Shown: positions 7,660 through 16,798, counted from the stretch's first letter. The stretch is 64,000 bases of DNA from CAYQUO01 sp964420835 (GCA_964420835.1 CAYQUO010000006.1:62001-126000); one strand, 5' to 3'. Made by a program: numbers and translations. The notes: generated from the letters alone by a model not told the origin.

Positions 7660-9257
7660 TGGCCGCCAATCTGGCTAAAAATCGTTACCATCAATACCAG
7701 AAGGACCAATGTCCACAGGACACCACCCTCGCCCTCCAGGACAGTGGAAAAAAGGTCCACTACTTTCTTAAGGAACTGCAGCCAATAATACATGAACTGA
7801 TACAGCCATCGCAGGGATAAAATTCCGGCCACTATTGTCCACAACTTGGAAAGTGAAAAACCCATCCATCCCGACCGGGCGCGAATGAGTTTCAGTGGTT
7901 TTTTTCTAAAGAAAAAGTATACTACGCCGGTCACGGCCAGTACTGCTGAGAGCCCGCTTGCCCACCAGAGGTGGGTTGATCGGAAGGATTTCGTGACCAG
8001 GATGCTGGCAGCCCAAACAGACCCAAATAACAGTGCCAGTCCTAAAAAGTAAACCAACCGGCTCCATGACTCAATCCCTTCACCTTCTCTTTCTCCACGA
8101 AGGGAATGATAAAGAGTTCCGAAGAGAAATACACTATGGGATATTAACAGAACAAAATCCAATATGCTTATCGGATAAACAATCAATCCACTCCAGCCAA
8201 CAGCTGCGGGAGTGAATGGCAAGCCGGATAACAGGATAAACAAAAGAGCCGCATAAAGGGTACGATATTGCTTCAGCGTGTGGAGAAACGTCATCCCCCC
8301 TCCCAGGACCATGATGACACCCCACACAGGCGCGGATGACGGCTGTCCGCGAATTGAACAACCGACCGCCATGCCGGCCAGGCATATTAACCAATATGGC
8401 CTGCCTGCCAGTTCGTTCTTTGATGTCGTCCACATTGCTGCGCCATAAAGGGCAGCCAACGAAGTAAATGCCAGAAACAGGTAAGCCCAATTTGGAGGTA
8501 CAACTGCAGCGGGTAAACGTCCCAGGATAACGAGGCTCGCCCCGGGTGTAACCAGGCGCATTACAGTTCCCACTCCCCTTCTTGTGCCTTCCTCTTTAGT
8601 ATAGGGAAGATGAAGGGGGATCACACCCAAACGGAGCCCGGCTGCAAACAACAACAGCAAGCCGGCCGATGCTGGCAGTTCTGCAAAGGTCATCACGTTA
8701 CCTGCTGCTGCGCTCACTACAAGTGCTGCCCCCGCCACCAGCGTTCCACATAGCCTAGAGGAAAACAACAAAACCACCTGGTTGGAGAAAGCGCCACTTG
8801 GTGTCCATAAAAGAAACACAAGGTCAATCACATCCAGCATGGTCCACGACAGGATCAATGACAACGGTGATCCGGAAAGTACAGCGACCATGCCCGCTGC
8901 CGTAATAACAAGGATGCCTCCCCAGGCCCATGGATTTGCCTCTTCCTTAGAACGGAACCACACTGCTGATGTGAGAACAACAGCAACTGCCAAGCTGGAC
9001 AAAGCAAAATAATATGGCCAGGAAATTTCGTCCAATTGGTAGATGACAGCAGCACCATTGCCAACCGGCGGAAGCCAATTGCCCAACGTGAACGGCTGTG
9101 TATCCACCCAGCACAGTGCCAATGCCAGCAACCAGGCAACAAGGGTTGAAACAGCCGTCACCAACCACATCAATCCCTGGCCATGATTGCCTTTCCTGAG
9201 AAATGGTAATACAAGGACGCCGGTGATTAGCAGGAGCACTGGAAGGAAAGCAAGCAT
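7656..9257 (-). CDS. Complex I/hydrogenase-4-like large membrane subunit (NuoL/M-type)
   Basis: A 533-residue polytopic protein of about 14-15 helices that heads the three-gene unit. AAGLRLGVIPLHLPY aligns with the 'AFAVKLPLFPFHTWLP' helix-7 motif, with Arg209 in place of the conserved Lys. The helix-5 'WE' becomes Leu-Asp (Asp142). The protein ends with an amphipathic stretch and one more helix, which recalls the lateral helix of NuoL. Both substitutions keep charge, unlike the Trp in the partner subunit. It stops in an ATGA overlap with the next gene. Function as part of an ion-translocating or redox membrane arm is inferred. Confidence 0.7.
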   Translation of the reverse strand: MLAFLPVLLLITGVLVLPFLRKGNHGQGLMWLVTAVSTLVAWLLALALCWVDTQPFTLGNWLPPVGNGAAVIYQLDEISWPYYFALSSLAVAVVLTSAVWFRSKEEANPWAWGGILVITAAGMVAVLSGSPLSLILSWTMLDVIDLVFLLWTPSGAFSNQVVLLFSSRLCGTLVAGAALVVSAAAGNVMTFAELPASAGLLLLFAAGLRLGVIPLHLPYTKEEGTRRGVGTVMRLVTPGASLVILGRLPAAVVPPNWAYLFLAFTSLAALYGAAMWTTSKNELAGRPYWLICLAGMAVGCSIRGQPSSAPVWGVIMVLGGGMTFLHTLKQYRTLYAALLFILLSGLPFTPAAVGWSGLIVYPISILDFVLLISHSVFLFGTLYHSLRGEREGEGIESWSRLVYFLGLALLFGSVWAASILVTKSFRSTHLWWASGLSAVLAVTGVVYFFFRKKPLKLIRARSGWMGFSLSKLWTIVAGILSLRWLYQFMYYWLQFLKKVVDLFSTVLEGEGGVLWTLVLLVLMVTIFSQIGGQ

Positions 9258-9693
9258 GCTTATATTTCCAGGGGTTGTATTTCCAGGTCGCCTGGTTGCC
9301 AGTTATGAGTCATTTAAAAACCTTTGTGCTCAAACATGTATTCCTACCACCGAGTAAAAAATCCCATTGGAGTAAGTCACACTTGGGCACTATCCTCCTC
9401 CATACAGTCATCATGCGAATAATCCTTACTGCTGGCATTGTGCCAATGTTCAATCCTAAAATCACCGTGGCATTGATTCAAACTTTTTCTTTACCGGTGA
9501 CAGATCATTCCATTATAAGTTCTGTTTACACATTTTGGTTCGACAACACCAGATAATTGCACTCTGATTAAAACCATTAAATCATGATGCAAAGATCATG
9601 CAACATGATCCTCCAAACCAGGCATGGATCCGGTACCGCAGCAACTTTTCCAGTTTTCCATTTCAGGGGAGCAATCTACTGCCCCGGAGTCGG
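9258..9693. other. 436-base intergenic region with a TGGCA-TTG-TGCCA palindrome
   Basis: No convincing gene is seen. It should hold the promoter for the complex-I-like genes (minus strand), but I find no good -35/-10 pair. A perfect 13-base palindrome TGGCATTGTGCCA is at 9433-9445 and could be a regulator site. A direct repeat of TATTTCCAGG (9263-9272 and 9279-9288, the second copy one phase apart) lies just before the first start codon. An open plus-strand frame of 93 codons here looks non-coding. Confidence 0.4.
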
Positions 9694-10242
9694 TTATTTT
9701 CGTTCTCTTAAAAATTGAAGCAAATCCGCGGGAATTTCAAATTCAGGCAGATCTTCCACCCGGTACCTTCCTCCCATAATGGCGCGCTCGCGCAACGATC
9801 TCCACAGGATTTCTCGTTCCCCCGACCGGACAACCAGGTCTTGCAGTGTTGTAGCGGACATCATGAGCTCACCGGTCGTATATACAAAGGTCACCCTGCG
9901 CCATTTGCCAGCCAGGATGGGTTTTGGTAATTTTTCCAAGGGTCCAATCTGGATCTTGTAATATTCCTCCCTGGCTCGCGGGTGATCAACTTCATCCTTG
10001 AACAGTTCCTGGCGTGATACCAGTTCAACTCCCCTCACCTCGGCAAATTGCTCGATCCTCCAGCGATGCTCAACCCCGAATTTGACCGTTTGGTAAAAAG
10101 CCAGGCAGTCCACCTCAACAACCTTGGGAGCAGTTCGCATGGGAATACGATACCACCCCAACAGGCGGGCTATTTCCAAGTCTCGTTCAGAAGGGAGGAT
10201 AGCCACTAAAACCAGGGCGGATGGCGGTGGGTAACCGTTCAT
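9694..10242 (-). CDS. Conserved-looking protein of unknown function
   Basis: A 182-residue soluble protein starting at the ATG at 10242, which follows GGAGA by 8 bases. It is rich in Arg, Glu and aromatic residues, with no membrane segment or signal peptide, and ends in a basic ERK. I do not recognise a domain. It follows the PLP enzyme gene after a 56-base gap filled by a hairpin whose 3' arm contains this gene's ribosome binding site. Function unknown. Confidence 0.7.
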   Translation of the reverse strand: MNGYPPPSALVLVAILPSERDLEIARLLGWYRIPMRTAPKVVEVDCLAFYQTVKFGVEHRWRIEQFAEVRGVELVSRQELFKDEVDHPRAREEYYKIQIGPLEKLPKPILAGKWRRVTFVYTTGELMMSATTLQDLVVRSGEREILWRSLRERAIMGGRYRVEDLPEFEIPADLLQFLRERK

Positions 10243-10251
10243 AAATGAAAT

Positions 10252-10285
10252 CTCCGGCTGGCGCCTTTGGGGCATCCAGCCGGAG
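10252..10285 (-). promoter_or_regulatory. Intercistronic hairpin masking a ribosome binding site
   Basis: On the minus strand CTCCGGCTGG pairs perfectly with CCAGCCGGAG (10 bp, 14-base loop). The GGAG of the 3' arm is the Shine-Dalgarno of the gene starting at 10242. There is no T-run after it (ATTTCATTTATG), so I read it as a translation-control or mRNA-stability element rather than a terminator, although weak termination cannot be excluded. Confidence 0.6.
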
Positions 10286-10298
10286 ACATGCACTGTTT

Positions 10299-11768
10299 CT
10301 ACTTAAGCAGCCCAACCTGCTTGTTGAACTGATCGATCAGTTTGTCAATGTCAGGAACCTGGGCTTGCACCTCGGTCCAATAATCCGGATCATACCATTG
10401 AGGCAGAATCTCCTCATAGGTTTTCCCCTGCTGCTCAACCCAGGTGTAATACTTGAGGTTGTGCACACGGCGGCGTTCCGGGTAACTGAGTTCCAGCATG
10501 TTATCAATCGCGACACCATGCAAGGAATGACCAAACGCCACAGCCGCATCGTCAGTTGTGAAATTTCCATATTGATCACGGTATTCCTGGATGCGGGTGG
10601 TATACAGTTCCATCGAATCGGTCAACACGGTAATCACGAGGTCATTGCTGCCGAGTTCATAATACTTGGCGAATTTTATGGCTGATAATACATTTGCGAC
10701 CCCCGAAAAGCCAAGCAGGTCCAACTGGTTGACCAGGGATTCTGGTATGCCCCGTTTCACGAGATACTCACGGCCAACTGGTTCATTGAACAACCGTATG
10801 ATGTTTACCATATCATTATCATCAATGGCTGTCAGCATATCAGTGTTTTTTACATTATGGATCCAGGGAACATGCTTGTCGCCGATGCCTTCAATCCGGT
10901 GAGCGCCAAAGCCATTTTCCAACAATGTCGGGCATTGTAATGCTTCACTGGCGACGATCTTGCTGGTCGGGTAAACCTGCTTCAGGTAGTCACCGCTGGC
11001 AATAGTTCCGGCGGATCCCGTAGTTAATACCACTCCCCGGTATTGGCCTTTACTTCCCAGTTCGGCTTTAATGACTTCTTCCATGGCATGGCCAGTGATA
11101 TCGTAATGCCAAAGGTAATTTCCAAATTCGTCAAATTGGTTGAAGATCATCAAATCCTGGCCGGATTTTCGCAGTTCCCAGCACTTGTCAAAGATTTCCT
11201 TGACATTGGATTCGCTGCCCGGAGTTCCGATCACTTCACCAGCAACTTGTGAAAGCCACTCAAAACGTTCCTTGCTCATCCCTTCAGGGAGAATGGCTAT
11301 TGATTCACAAGCCAGCAATGCGGAGTCGTATGCTCCACCACGGCAGTAATTGCCCGTGGATGGCCAAACGGCTTTTTGAGTGGTCGGGTCAAATTGTCCC
11401 GTAACCAGCCGTGGAACCAGGCAACTATATGCAGCCCCTACTTTGTGAGCGCCGGTTGGGAACCACTTGCCAACCAGACCAATAATCCTTGCATCTGTAC
11501 CGGTCAGGCTGCTGGGCAGTTCCAAATAATTTACTTTCCCGTAAAGCCCGCCCTTTGGTTTTGGTTCGTTCTTCCATGTAATGCGGAAAAGGTTCCGGGG
11601 GGCAATATCCCACAATCCAAGGTCTTTCAATTCCGATTTAATAGAAGCAGGCACAAGTTCTGGATTCTTTTGTTGTGCGAAAGTCGGGATGATAATATTC
11701 CGCTCCCGGGCTCTTTTCACAGCACGTTCGAGGCGTTCAGCGTGGATGGTTAGATCAATCGTGGTCAT
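10299..11768 (-). CDS. PLP-dependent enzyme, tryptophan synthase beta/cysteine synthase fold
   Basis: A 489-residue fold-type II PLP enzyme. PTGAHKVGA at 104-112 carries the likely Schiff-base Lys109; this 'TGAHK' form is closer to tryptophan synthase beta than to threonine synthase. VLTTGSAGTIASGDYL is a glycine-rich phosphate-binding loop. It is about 100 residues longer than tryptophan synthase beta and 150-180 longer than cysteine synthase, with an extra C-terminal region ending in a helical LIDQFNKQVG tail. The substrate is not evident. It lies 8 bases after the glycosyltransferase gene. The neighbouring purine genes make an amino acid ammonia-lyase role possible, but nothing in the sequence proves it. 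Confidence 0.75.
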   Translation of the reverse strand: MTTIDLTIHAERLERAVKRARERNIIIPTFAQQKNPELVPASIKSELKDLGLWDIAPRNLFRITWKNEPKPKGGLYGKVNYLELPSSLTGTDARIIGLVGKWFPTGAHKVGAAYSCLVPRLVTGQFDPTTQKAVWPSTGNYCRGGAYDSALLACESIAILPEGMSKERFEWLSQVAGEVIGTPGSESNVKEIFDKCWELRKSGQDLMIFNQFDEFGNYLWHYDITGHAMEEVIKAELGSKGQYRGVVLTTGSAGTIASGDYLKQVYPTSKIVASEALQCPTLLENGFGAHRIEGIGDKHVPWIHNVKNTDMLTAIDDNDMVNIIRLFNEPVGREYLVKRGIPESLVNQLDLLGFSGVANVLSAIKFAKYYELGSNDLVITVLTDSMELYTTRIQEYRDQYGNFTTDDAAVAFGHSLHGVAIDNMLELSYPERRRVHNLKYYTWVEQQGKTYEEILPQWYDPDYWTEVQAQVPDIDKLIDQFNKQVGLLK

Positions 11769-11776
11769 TTTTATGT

Positions 11777-12727
11777 CTACTCCTTAGAATAATGATTTTC
11801 CATTGTGGGCGCCTCGCTAACGGTATACAACGGGCGTCCTTTCACTTCATCGTAAACCCTGCCAATATACTCTCCCAGAATACCCAGCGACATCAACTGA
11901 ACACCTCCCAGCAAGAGGACTGCAATCAGGGTGGTGGCTTGTCCAAAAAAAGCCTGGGAACCGGCTATGCGCATAATTACTACCACCGGAATGGCCAGGA
12001 TGGCCATGCCTGCTGCTATAAAACCCATGTACGTGGCAATTTGAAGGGGAAAATAGGAAAAACTGGTGATCGCATTCAGTGCCAGGCGCAACATTTTCTT
12101 GAATGGATATTTCGTCACACCGGCAAACCGTGCAGTCCTATGGTATGGGACGCCAATCTGCCGGAATCCAACCCAGGATGACATTCCCCGCAAAAAACGA
12201 TGCTTCTCCCGCATCTGGTTCATTACAACCACCACTTTGCGGTCCAGCAGGCGAAAATCGCCTGTATCAAGAGGGATCTTAATATCTGTAACGCGGGAGA
12301 TCAGGCGGTAAAAAATTGATGCTGAAAATTTTTTGAACCAGGTTTCCCCCTCCCGTTCTGATCTGACCGCATAAACAACCTGGTAACCTTCCTCCCATTT
12401 CTTAAGCAGTTCCAACATAACCTCGGGAGGGTCTTGAAGATCAGCATCAATAATAATCACTGCCTGGCCCCGGCTGAAGTCCATTCCTGCGGTCACAGCG
12501 ATCTGATGACCGAAGTTCCGCGCAAAAATCACCGGACGTACACGGTTGTCTTCCCCGGCCAGGCTGCGAATGCGGTCTGTGGACCCATCGGTCGATCCAT
12601 CATCCACAAGGATAAGTTCCCATGGATGACCGGTGGATACAAGAACCTCTGAAACACGCCTGTACAACTCATCCAGGCAATCGATCTCATTGTAAATCGG
12701 GGCAATAACACTGATCTTCGGTTCCAT
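11777..12727 (-). CDS. Polyprenyl-phosphate glycosyltransferase, GT2 (GtrB/DPM1-like)
   Basis: Transfers a sugar from a nucleotide donor to a lipid phosphate on the inner face of the membrane. The 316 residues show the GT-A nucleotide-binding VDDGSTDGS at 41-49, the metal-binding DADLQDPPE near 93-101, and two C-terminal membrane helices (about 230-260 and 268-300) followed by EYIGRVYDEVKGRP, the family's closing motif. The length is normal. It starts at the ATG at 12727 with no Shine-Dalgarno and only a 6-base gap to a TTGTCAGACAA palindrome. The PLP gene follows 8 bases later. Confidence 0.88.
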   Translation of the reverse strand: MEPKISVIAPIYNEIDCLDELYRRVSEVLVSTGHPWELILVDDGSTDGSTDRIRSLAGEDNRVRPVIFARNFGHQIAVTAGMDFSRGQAVIIIDADLQDPPEVMLELLKKWEEGYQVVYAVRSEREGETWFKKFSASIFYRLISRVTDIKIPLDTGDFRLLDRKVVVVMNQMREKHRFLRGMSSWVGFRQIGVPYHRTARFAGVTKYPFKKMLRLALNAITSFSYFPLQIATYMGFIAAGMAILAIPVVVIMRIAGSQAFFGQATTLIAVLLLGGVQLMSLGILGEYIGRVYDEVKGRPLYTVSEAPTMENHYSKE

Positions 12728-12733
12728 AAAGAA

Positions 12734-12744
12734 TTGTCAGACAA
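12734..12744. promoter_or_regulatory. GntR-type palindrome TTGTCAGACAA (site 1)
   Basis: Perfect 11-base palindrome with arms TTGTC/GACAA, upstream of the glycosyltransferase start and just downstream of a TATAAT on the minus strand (12754-12749), where a repressor would block initiation. The same 11 bases occur upstream of ade at 30418-30428. Pattern and spacing fit GntR-family sites. Confidence 0.55.
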
Positions 12745-12748
12745 CTAT

Positions 12749-12754
12749 ATTATA
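12749..12754 (-). promoter_or_regulatory. Possible -10 element for the glycosyltransferase gene
   Basis: TATAAT on the minus strand, 21 bases before the start codon at 12727. No matching -35 is visible at normal spacing. If used, the transcript leader would be about 15 bases and would lack a Shine-Dalgarno. Confidence 0.35.
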
Positions 12755-12760
12755 AGCGGT

Positions 12761-14014
12761 TTATCCTTTTGCCACCAGCAATTTCTTCAACGCAGCCATC
12801 GATGGCTCGATCACAACGGCTTCTTTAACCGCCTGCATGGCCGCCCGGATGTCCTTTAATCCACTTCCGGTGTTCATCACAAGCACCGGGTCATCAGCCA
12901 GTATTATGCCTTCCTTCAACGTCTTCACCAACCCCGCATAAGCAGTTGCTCCGGCGGGCTCGGCGAAAATTCCCACTTTGCCCAATTCGGCAATGCCGGA
13001 CAGGATCTCCTCGTCTTTGACCGTGACATACCGGCCACCAGTCTGTGTTGCTGCCCGAACAGCACGAAGCCCATCCCTTGGCAGGTCAACTGAAATGCTG
13101 TCCGCGATCGTATTGGCTGAGACCGGGATAATCTCCTCGCTGCCGGCAAAAAAAGCATTCGCCACAGATGCCGAACCAATGGCTTGGATGCCGTAAAGTC
13201 TGGGCATTGTCTCCAGCCAGCCAATCTCGACCAGGTCTTTGAATCCCTTATGGATACCGGAAATGATGTTCCCATCACCAACAGATACAAAAACTGTCAG
13301 GGGTTTCTTCCCTTTATATTTCAGGAGGACCTGTTCCCAAATCTCATAAGCGGCTGTCTTTTTCCCTTCAGCTGTAAAGGGATTGTATCCGGTATTGCGG
13401 CAATACCAGCCGAACTCTTCTGATGCCTGGATGGTCAAATCAAACGCCTGGTCATACGTTCCGTCCACAAGAATGACCTTGGCGCCAAAGATGAGGAGCT
13501 GGGCCACTTTTGCCGGGGGTGCGTTTCGTGGTGCGAAGATGACCGCCGGTTGACCAATTGCTGCAGCCATTCCAGCCAGAGCTGCTCCGGCATTCCCCGT
13601 TGATGCGGTGACAACCACCTCGGCTTTGATTTCCCTGGCCCTGCCAACAACAATTGAGCTGGCACGATCCTTGAAGGATGCGGTCGGATTTCGGCCTTCA
13701 TCTTTGACCCACAGGTATTTCATTCCCAATTTGGAAGCCAAAGCGGGCGGTTCGTAGACAGGCGTCCATCCCGCCATGTGTAATGTTGTCCCAGTGCCAC
13801 CGGGGTCATTCACTGGCAGCAAGGGGAGATACCGCCACAAGGATGGTTCCGATGATGAAGTAATATCACTCACTTTTATTTGTTGACGAATCCCAGCAGT
13901 ATCCAGCACGATACTCAAATTGCCACCATCCTTGGGACAGACGTAAGTCACCTCGCCTGGGGCGTAGGTCTTTTCACAGATGGAACATTCATACCCAACA
14001 AATTTTTCCTTCAT
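12761..14014 (-). CDS. Threonine synthase-like PLP enzyme with zinc-ribbon start
   Basis: 417 residues. The N-terminus has a rubredoxin-like cysteine set (Cys10, Cys13, Cys26) typical of archaeal-type threonine synthases. NPTASFKDRAS holds the Schiff-base Lys115, followed by STGNAGAALAG and the phosphate loop SVGDGNIISG. Threonine synthase converts O-phosphohomoserine to threonine. No homoserine pathway genes are nearby. AAR GDGN-type members of this family include other beta-eliminating lyases, so the exact substrate stays open. It has AAGG 7 bases before the start and sits 59 bases after the xanthine dehydrogenase large subunit. Confidence 0.8.
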   Translation of the reverse strand: MKEKFVGYECSICEKTYAPGEVTYVCPKDGGNLSIVLDTAGIRQQIKVSDITSSSEPSLWRYLPLLPVNDPGGTGTTLHMAGWTPVYEPPALASKLGMKYLWVKDEGRNPTASFKDRASSIVVGRAREIKAEVVVTASTGNAGAALAGMAAAIGQPAVIFAPRNAPPAKVAQLLIFGAKVILVDGTYDQAFDLTIQASEEFGWYCRNTGYNPFTAEGKKTAAYEIWEQVLLKYKGKKPLTVFVSVGDGNIISGIHKGFKDLVEIGWLETMPRLYGIQAIGSASVANAFFAGSEEIIPVSANTIADSISVDLPRDGLRAVRAATQTGGRYVTVKDEEILSGIAELGKVGIFAEPAGATAYAGLVKTLKEGIILADDPVLVMNTGSGLKDIRAAMQAVKEAVVIEPSMAALKKLLVAKG

Positions 14015-14073
14015 GGTTTCACCTTATAGAAATAGTTTTGATCGCTTTTTGATCCTTACATGATTTTTTTGCT

Positions 14074-16326
14074 CTAAAAATGAAACAGATCTTCTGGTTG
14101 GATGGGAAGTTTTTTCACCCGGACCCCAACAGCCTGGAACACAGCATTGGCGATTGCCGGGCCGGTGGGAACCAGGCAAATCTCACCAACCCCCTTGGCA
14201 CCATATGGGCCGCTGCGCTCTGGCAACTCCAGCAAAACAATTTCCAGCTTGGGCGTCACATCCAGTGCTGTTGGCAACAAGTATTCGCTAAAGCTGTCAA
14301 CCCAATGGTTGTTCGCCTTGAGCACCATCTCCTCCATCAGAGCGTACCCAATACCGGTAGCCAAGCCACCCTGGATCTGGCCTTCCACCCCAGCCCGATT
14401 GATCACTTTCCCCACATCGTGTATTGCCGCTATATGGGTTATCTCAATACTGCCCAACTCCGGGTCAACTTCCACCCGAACGATCTGGCCGCCAAAGATG
14501 AACAGTACATGCGGCATTCCCACTGGCAAGTGCTGCGGAGTCGTCTCCACAGGATAGGGGAAACTGGCCGTGCCAACTGCTTGCATTTTTTCGCCCCCCT
14601 CAGCAACCCTTCCCAAGAACTCGCTCACCGGGATGACTTTGCCATCCGTTGTTAGAACCTGACCGCTCTTATAGGTCAGGTTCCGAGGGTCAACATTAAG
14701 GATGGCAGATGCCTTTTCGAGCAATTGTTGAATCAGTTCGTCCGATGCCGCCAGGACGGCATTGCCCACCAAGTAGGTCATCCTGGAGGCACAGGTCAGG
14801 TTCCCGTTGGGTGAGTTCCATGTGTCTAGTTGAACCGTTCGCACCTGGTCATACGATATGCCCAACCGCTCGGCAACCATCTGCTCGGTTACGGTGATCA
14901 ATCCCTGCCCCAAGTCAGGCGAGCCGATATACAGCAATACACTCCCATCTGGCTGCCATTCCAGGCGGTGGCTGGAATTATCCGGGAGCTTGGCCCCCAA
15001 GCCCATGGTTTGGATGGCCAGCGCAAAGCCTACACCCGCCTTTTTCCCCGGGTTGGGGGGGATTTTCAGATATTGTTCCCTCCGCACCTCAATTTCATTC
15101 AGGATTTGCTGCAACGAAACCGTGGTTTCCGGAACCTTCACAGTTGTAATCGTCTGATCGCCCGGCTTGTAAAGATTTTCCCTTCGGAGGTCCACTGGAT
15201 TCATACCCAATTTCTCTGCCAGAATATCCATCATGCTTTCCATGGCAAAATGAGCCTGTGGATTACCGAAACCACGCATAGCCCCGCTGAATGGGCTGTT
15301 GGTATATGCCACCCTTGTATGGACATGCATATTTGGGATGTGGTAAGGTCCACCGATGGTTTCAGTCAGCAGACTGCCCACGGACGGGCCAAGGGAGGCA
15401 AATGCCCCGGTATCCAGGAATACCCTGGCGTCCAGAGCGGTTATCCTGCCATCAGTGTAAGCGCCGATCTTCAGGTAGATCCGGGCAGGGTGGCGTTTTG
15501 GGTGCGCCAGGAAGGATTCACGTCGATCATTTACCAATCGGACCGGTCTGCCGGTCTTCAATGCACCCAGTGCCGCCAGGATGGCCAAGCCAGCATCTTC
15601 TTTGCCACCAAATGCCCCACCAATCAGGCTGCCAATAACTTGAATTTTTTCGACCCCAAGCCCCAGCACCTCGGCAATCTCTCGCTGGTCCGTAAAAGGC
15701 TGCTGCGAACTTACCCAAACGGAGATGGTGCCATCCGGGTTCATCCTCGCCAGAGAGGTCTCCACTTCCATGTATCCCGGAATAATACGCGGGACTTCAA
15801 ACACATCCTCGAGGATGACATCCGCCTCCTTAAAACCTTTTTCAGATTCACCCTTGCAGATGTCATACTCGGACAATAAATTTCCGCCGGGATGGATGGG
15901 TCTTGCTCCCGGCTGCAAGGCGTCCTCCGGGTCTAAAACTGGTTCCAGGTCTTCAAGTTCAACCTCGACCAACGCAGAAGCCTCCATGGCCGCCTTTTGA
16001 TCTTGAGCAATCACCAGGGCCAAGGGTTCACCAAAGTGCCTGATAGTATCCTGCGCCATCACTGGCTGGTCGGAGACCACAACGCCAAAACTGTTCGTCC
16101 CTGGTACATCACTGGCGGTCAGGACCGCCACAACCCCCGGATACCGTGCTGCCTTACTCGTGTTGACCCTTTTCAACCGGGCTGCATGTGTTTTGGAACG
16201 CACAAGGCTTCCCCAAAGCACTCCTTCAACCGGCATATCTGCTGTATATTGTGCTGCGCCGGTCACCTTGTCCCGGGCGTCTTTTCGCAGATGCGATTTC
16301 CCAATCACCTCGAAATTACTGGCCAT
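14074..16326 (-). CDS. Xanthine dehydrogenase-family molybdopterin-binding subunit
   Basis: Large catalytic subunit of a three-subunit molybdenum hydroxylase. About 750 residues: an N-terminal 'a/b hammerhead' domain (RKDARDKVTGAAQYTAD, GVVAVLTASDVPG), then the molybdopterin domain with IGGAFGGKEDA near residue 240, MRGFGNPQA near 355, and the catalytic Glu in GAKGVGEICLVPTGPA near the C-terminus. The ATG at 16326 follows GAGG and overlaps the end of the Fe-S subunit gene. Substrate is not fixed by sequence; adjacency to a nucleoside-type importer, adenine deaminase and carbamate kinase points to hypoxanthine/xanthine. Subunit order is FAD, Fe-S, Mo. Confidence 0.9.
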   Translation of the reverse strand: MASNFEVIGKSHLRKDARDKVTGAAQYTADMPVEGVLWGSLVRSKTHAARLKRVNTSKAARYPGVVAVLTASDVPGTNSFGVVVSDQPVMAQDTIRHFGEPLALVIAQDQKAAMEASALVEVELEDLEPVLDPEDALQPGARPIHPGGNLLSEYDICKGESEKGFKEADVILEDVFEVPRIIPGYMEVETSLARMNPDGTISVWVSSQQPFTDQREIAEVLGLGVEKIQVIGSLIGGAFGGKEDAGLAILAALGALKTGRPVRLVNDRRESFLAHPKRHPARIYLKIGAYTDGRITALDARVFLDTGAFASLGPSVGSLLTETIGGPYHIPNMHVHTRVAYTNSPFSGAMRGFGNPQAHFAMESMMDILAEKLGMNPVDLRRENLYKPGDQTITTVKVPETTVSLQQILNEIEVRREQYLKIPPNPGKKAGVGFALAIQTMGLGAKLPDNSSHRLEWQPDGSVLLYIGSPDLGQGLITVTEQMVAERLGISYDQVRTVQLDTWNSPNGNLTCASRMTYLVGNAVLAASDELIQQLLEKASAILNVDPRNLTYKSGQVLTTDGKVIPVSEFLGRVAEGGEKMQAVGTASFPYPVETTPQHLPVGMPHVLFIFGGQIVRVEVDPELGSIEITHIAAIHDVGKVINRAGVEGQIQGGLATGIGYALMEEMVLKANNHWVDSFSEYLLPTALDVTPKLEIVLLELPERSGPYGAKGVGEICLVPTGPAIANAVFQAVGVRVKKLPIQPEDLFHF

Positions 16327-16798
16327 GGGCAACCTCGCCGGAAGCCATCCGTACTGCCTCTACCATCTTCCAATAACCGGTACACCGGCATAGATTTCCG
16401 GAAAGCGCCTCGCGGATCTCTTCCTCTCGCGGCATGGGATTCCGCTGCAAGAGCGCATAGGTTGAAAGGATCGCTCCTGGTGTGCAATAGCCACACTGGA
16501 CAGCCCCCGCATCGATAAAAGCCTTCTGTATTGGATGAAGTTGGCCATCTCTGGCCAGCCCCTCGATCGTCACGATCTCCCGGCCATCCGCCTGTCCTAT
16601 CATAACAAGACAGGAATTCACCGGTCGTCCATCCAATAAAACCGTGCATGCGCCACATTCCCCCTCGCCGCCACAAGAATCCTTTGCACCTGTCAGGCCA
16701 AGGTCTCTCCTTAGGAATTCAAGAAGGGTTTTTCCCACATCGACCTTGCGCTTTACTTCATCACCATTAACCTTCAGAGAGATGTGAATTGTTTTCAT
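16316..16798 (-). CDS. Xanthine dehydrogenase 2Fe-2S subunit
   Basis: Small electron-transfer subunit of about 160 residues. The plant-ferredoxin-type cluster site is CGGEGECGAC plus a later Cys in PVNSC; the second cluster site is QCGYCTPG with LCRCTGY. Both are complete. The start is the ATG at 16798, which overlaps the stop of the FAD subunit gene (TAATG), rather than the longer open frame to 16843. Electrons pass from the Mo site through these clusters to FAD. Confidence 0.94.
   Translation of the reverse strand: MKTIHISLKVNGDEVKRKVDVGKTLLEFLRRDLGLTGAKDSCGGEGECGACTVLLDGRPVNSCLVMIGQADGREIVTIEGLARDGQLHPIQKAFIDAGAVQCGYCTPGAILSTYALLQRNPMPREEEIREALSGNLCRCTGYWKMVEAVRMASGEVAHGQ

Noticed and set aside
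9275..9556. 93-codon plus-strand frame in the intergenic region
   Set aside because: No ribosome site, no motif, and AT-rich composition unlike neighbouring genes. A 42-codon minus-strand frame in the same region was equally unconvincing.
14830..15879. 349-codon plus-strand open frame
   Set aside because: It is antisense to the XDH large subunit, whose motifs are intact. Its translation is rich in His, Cys, Gln and Pro with no family motif.
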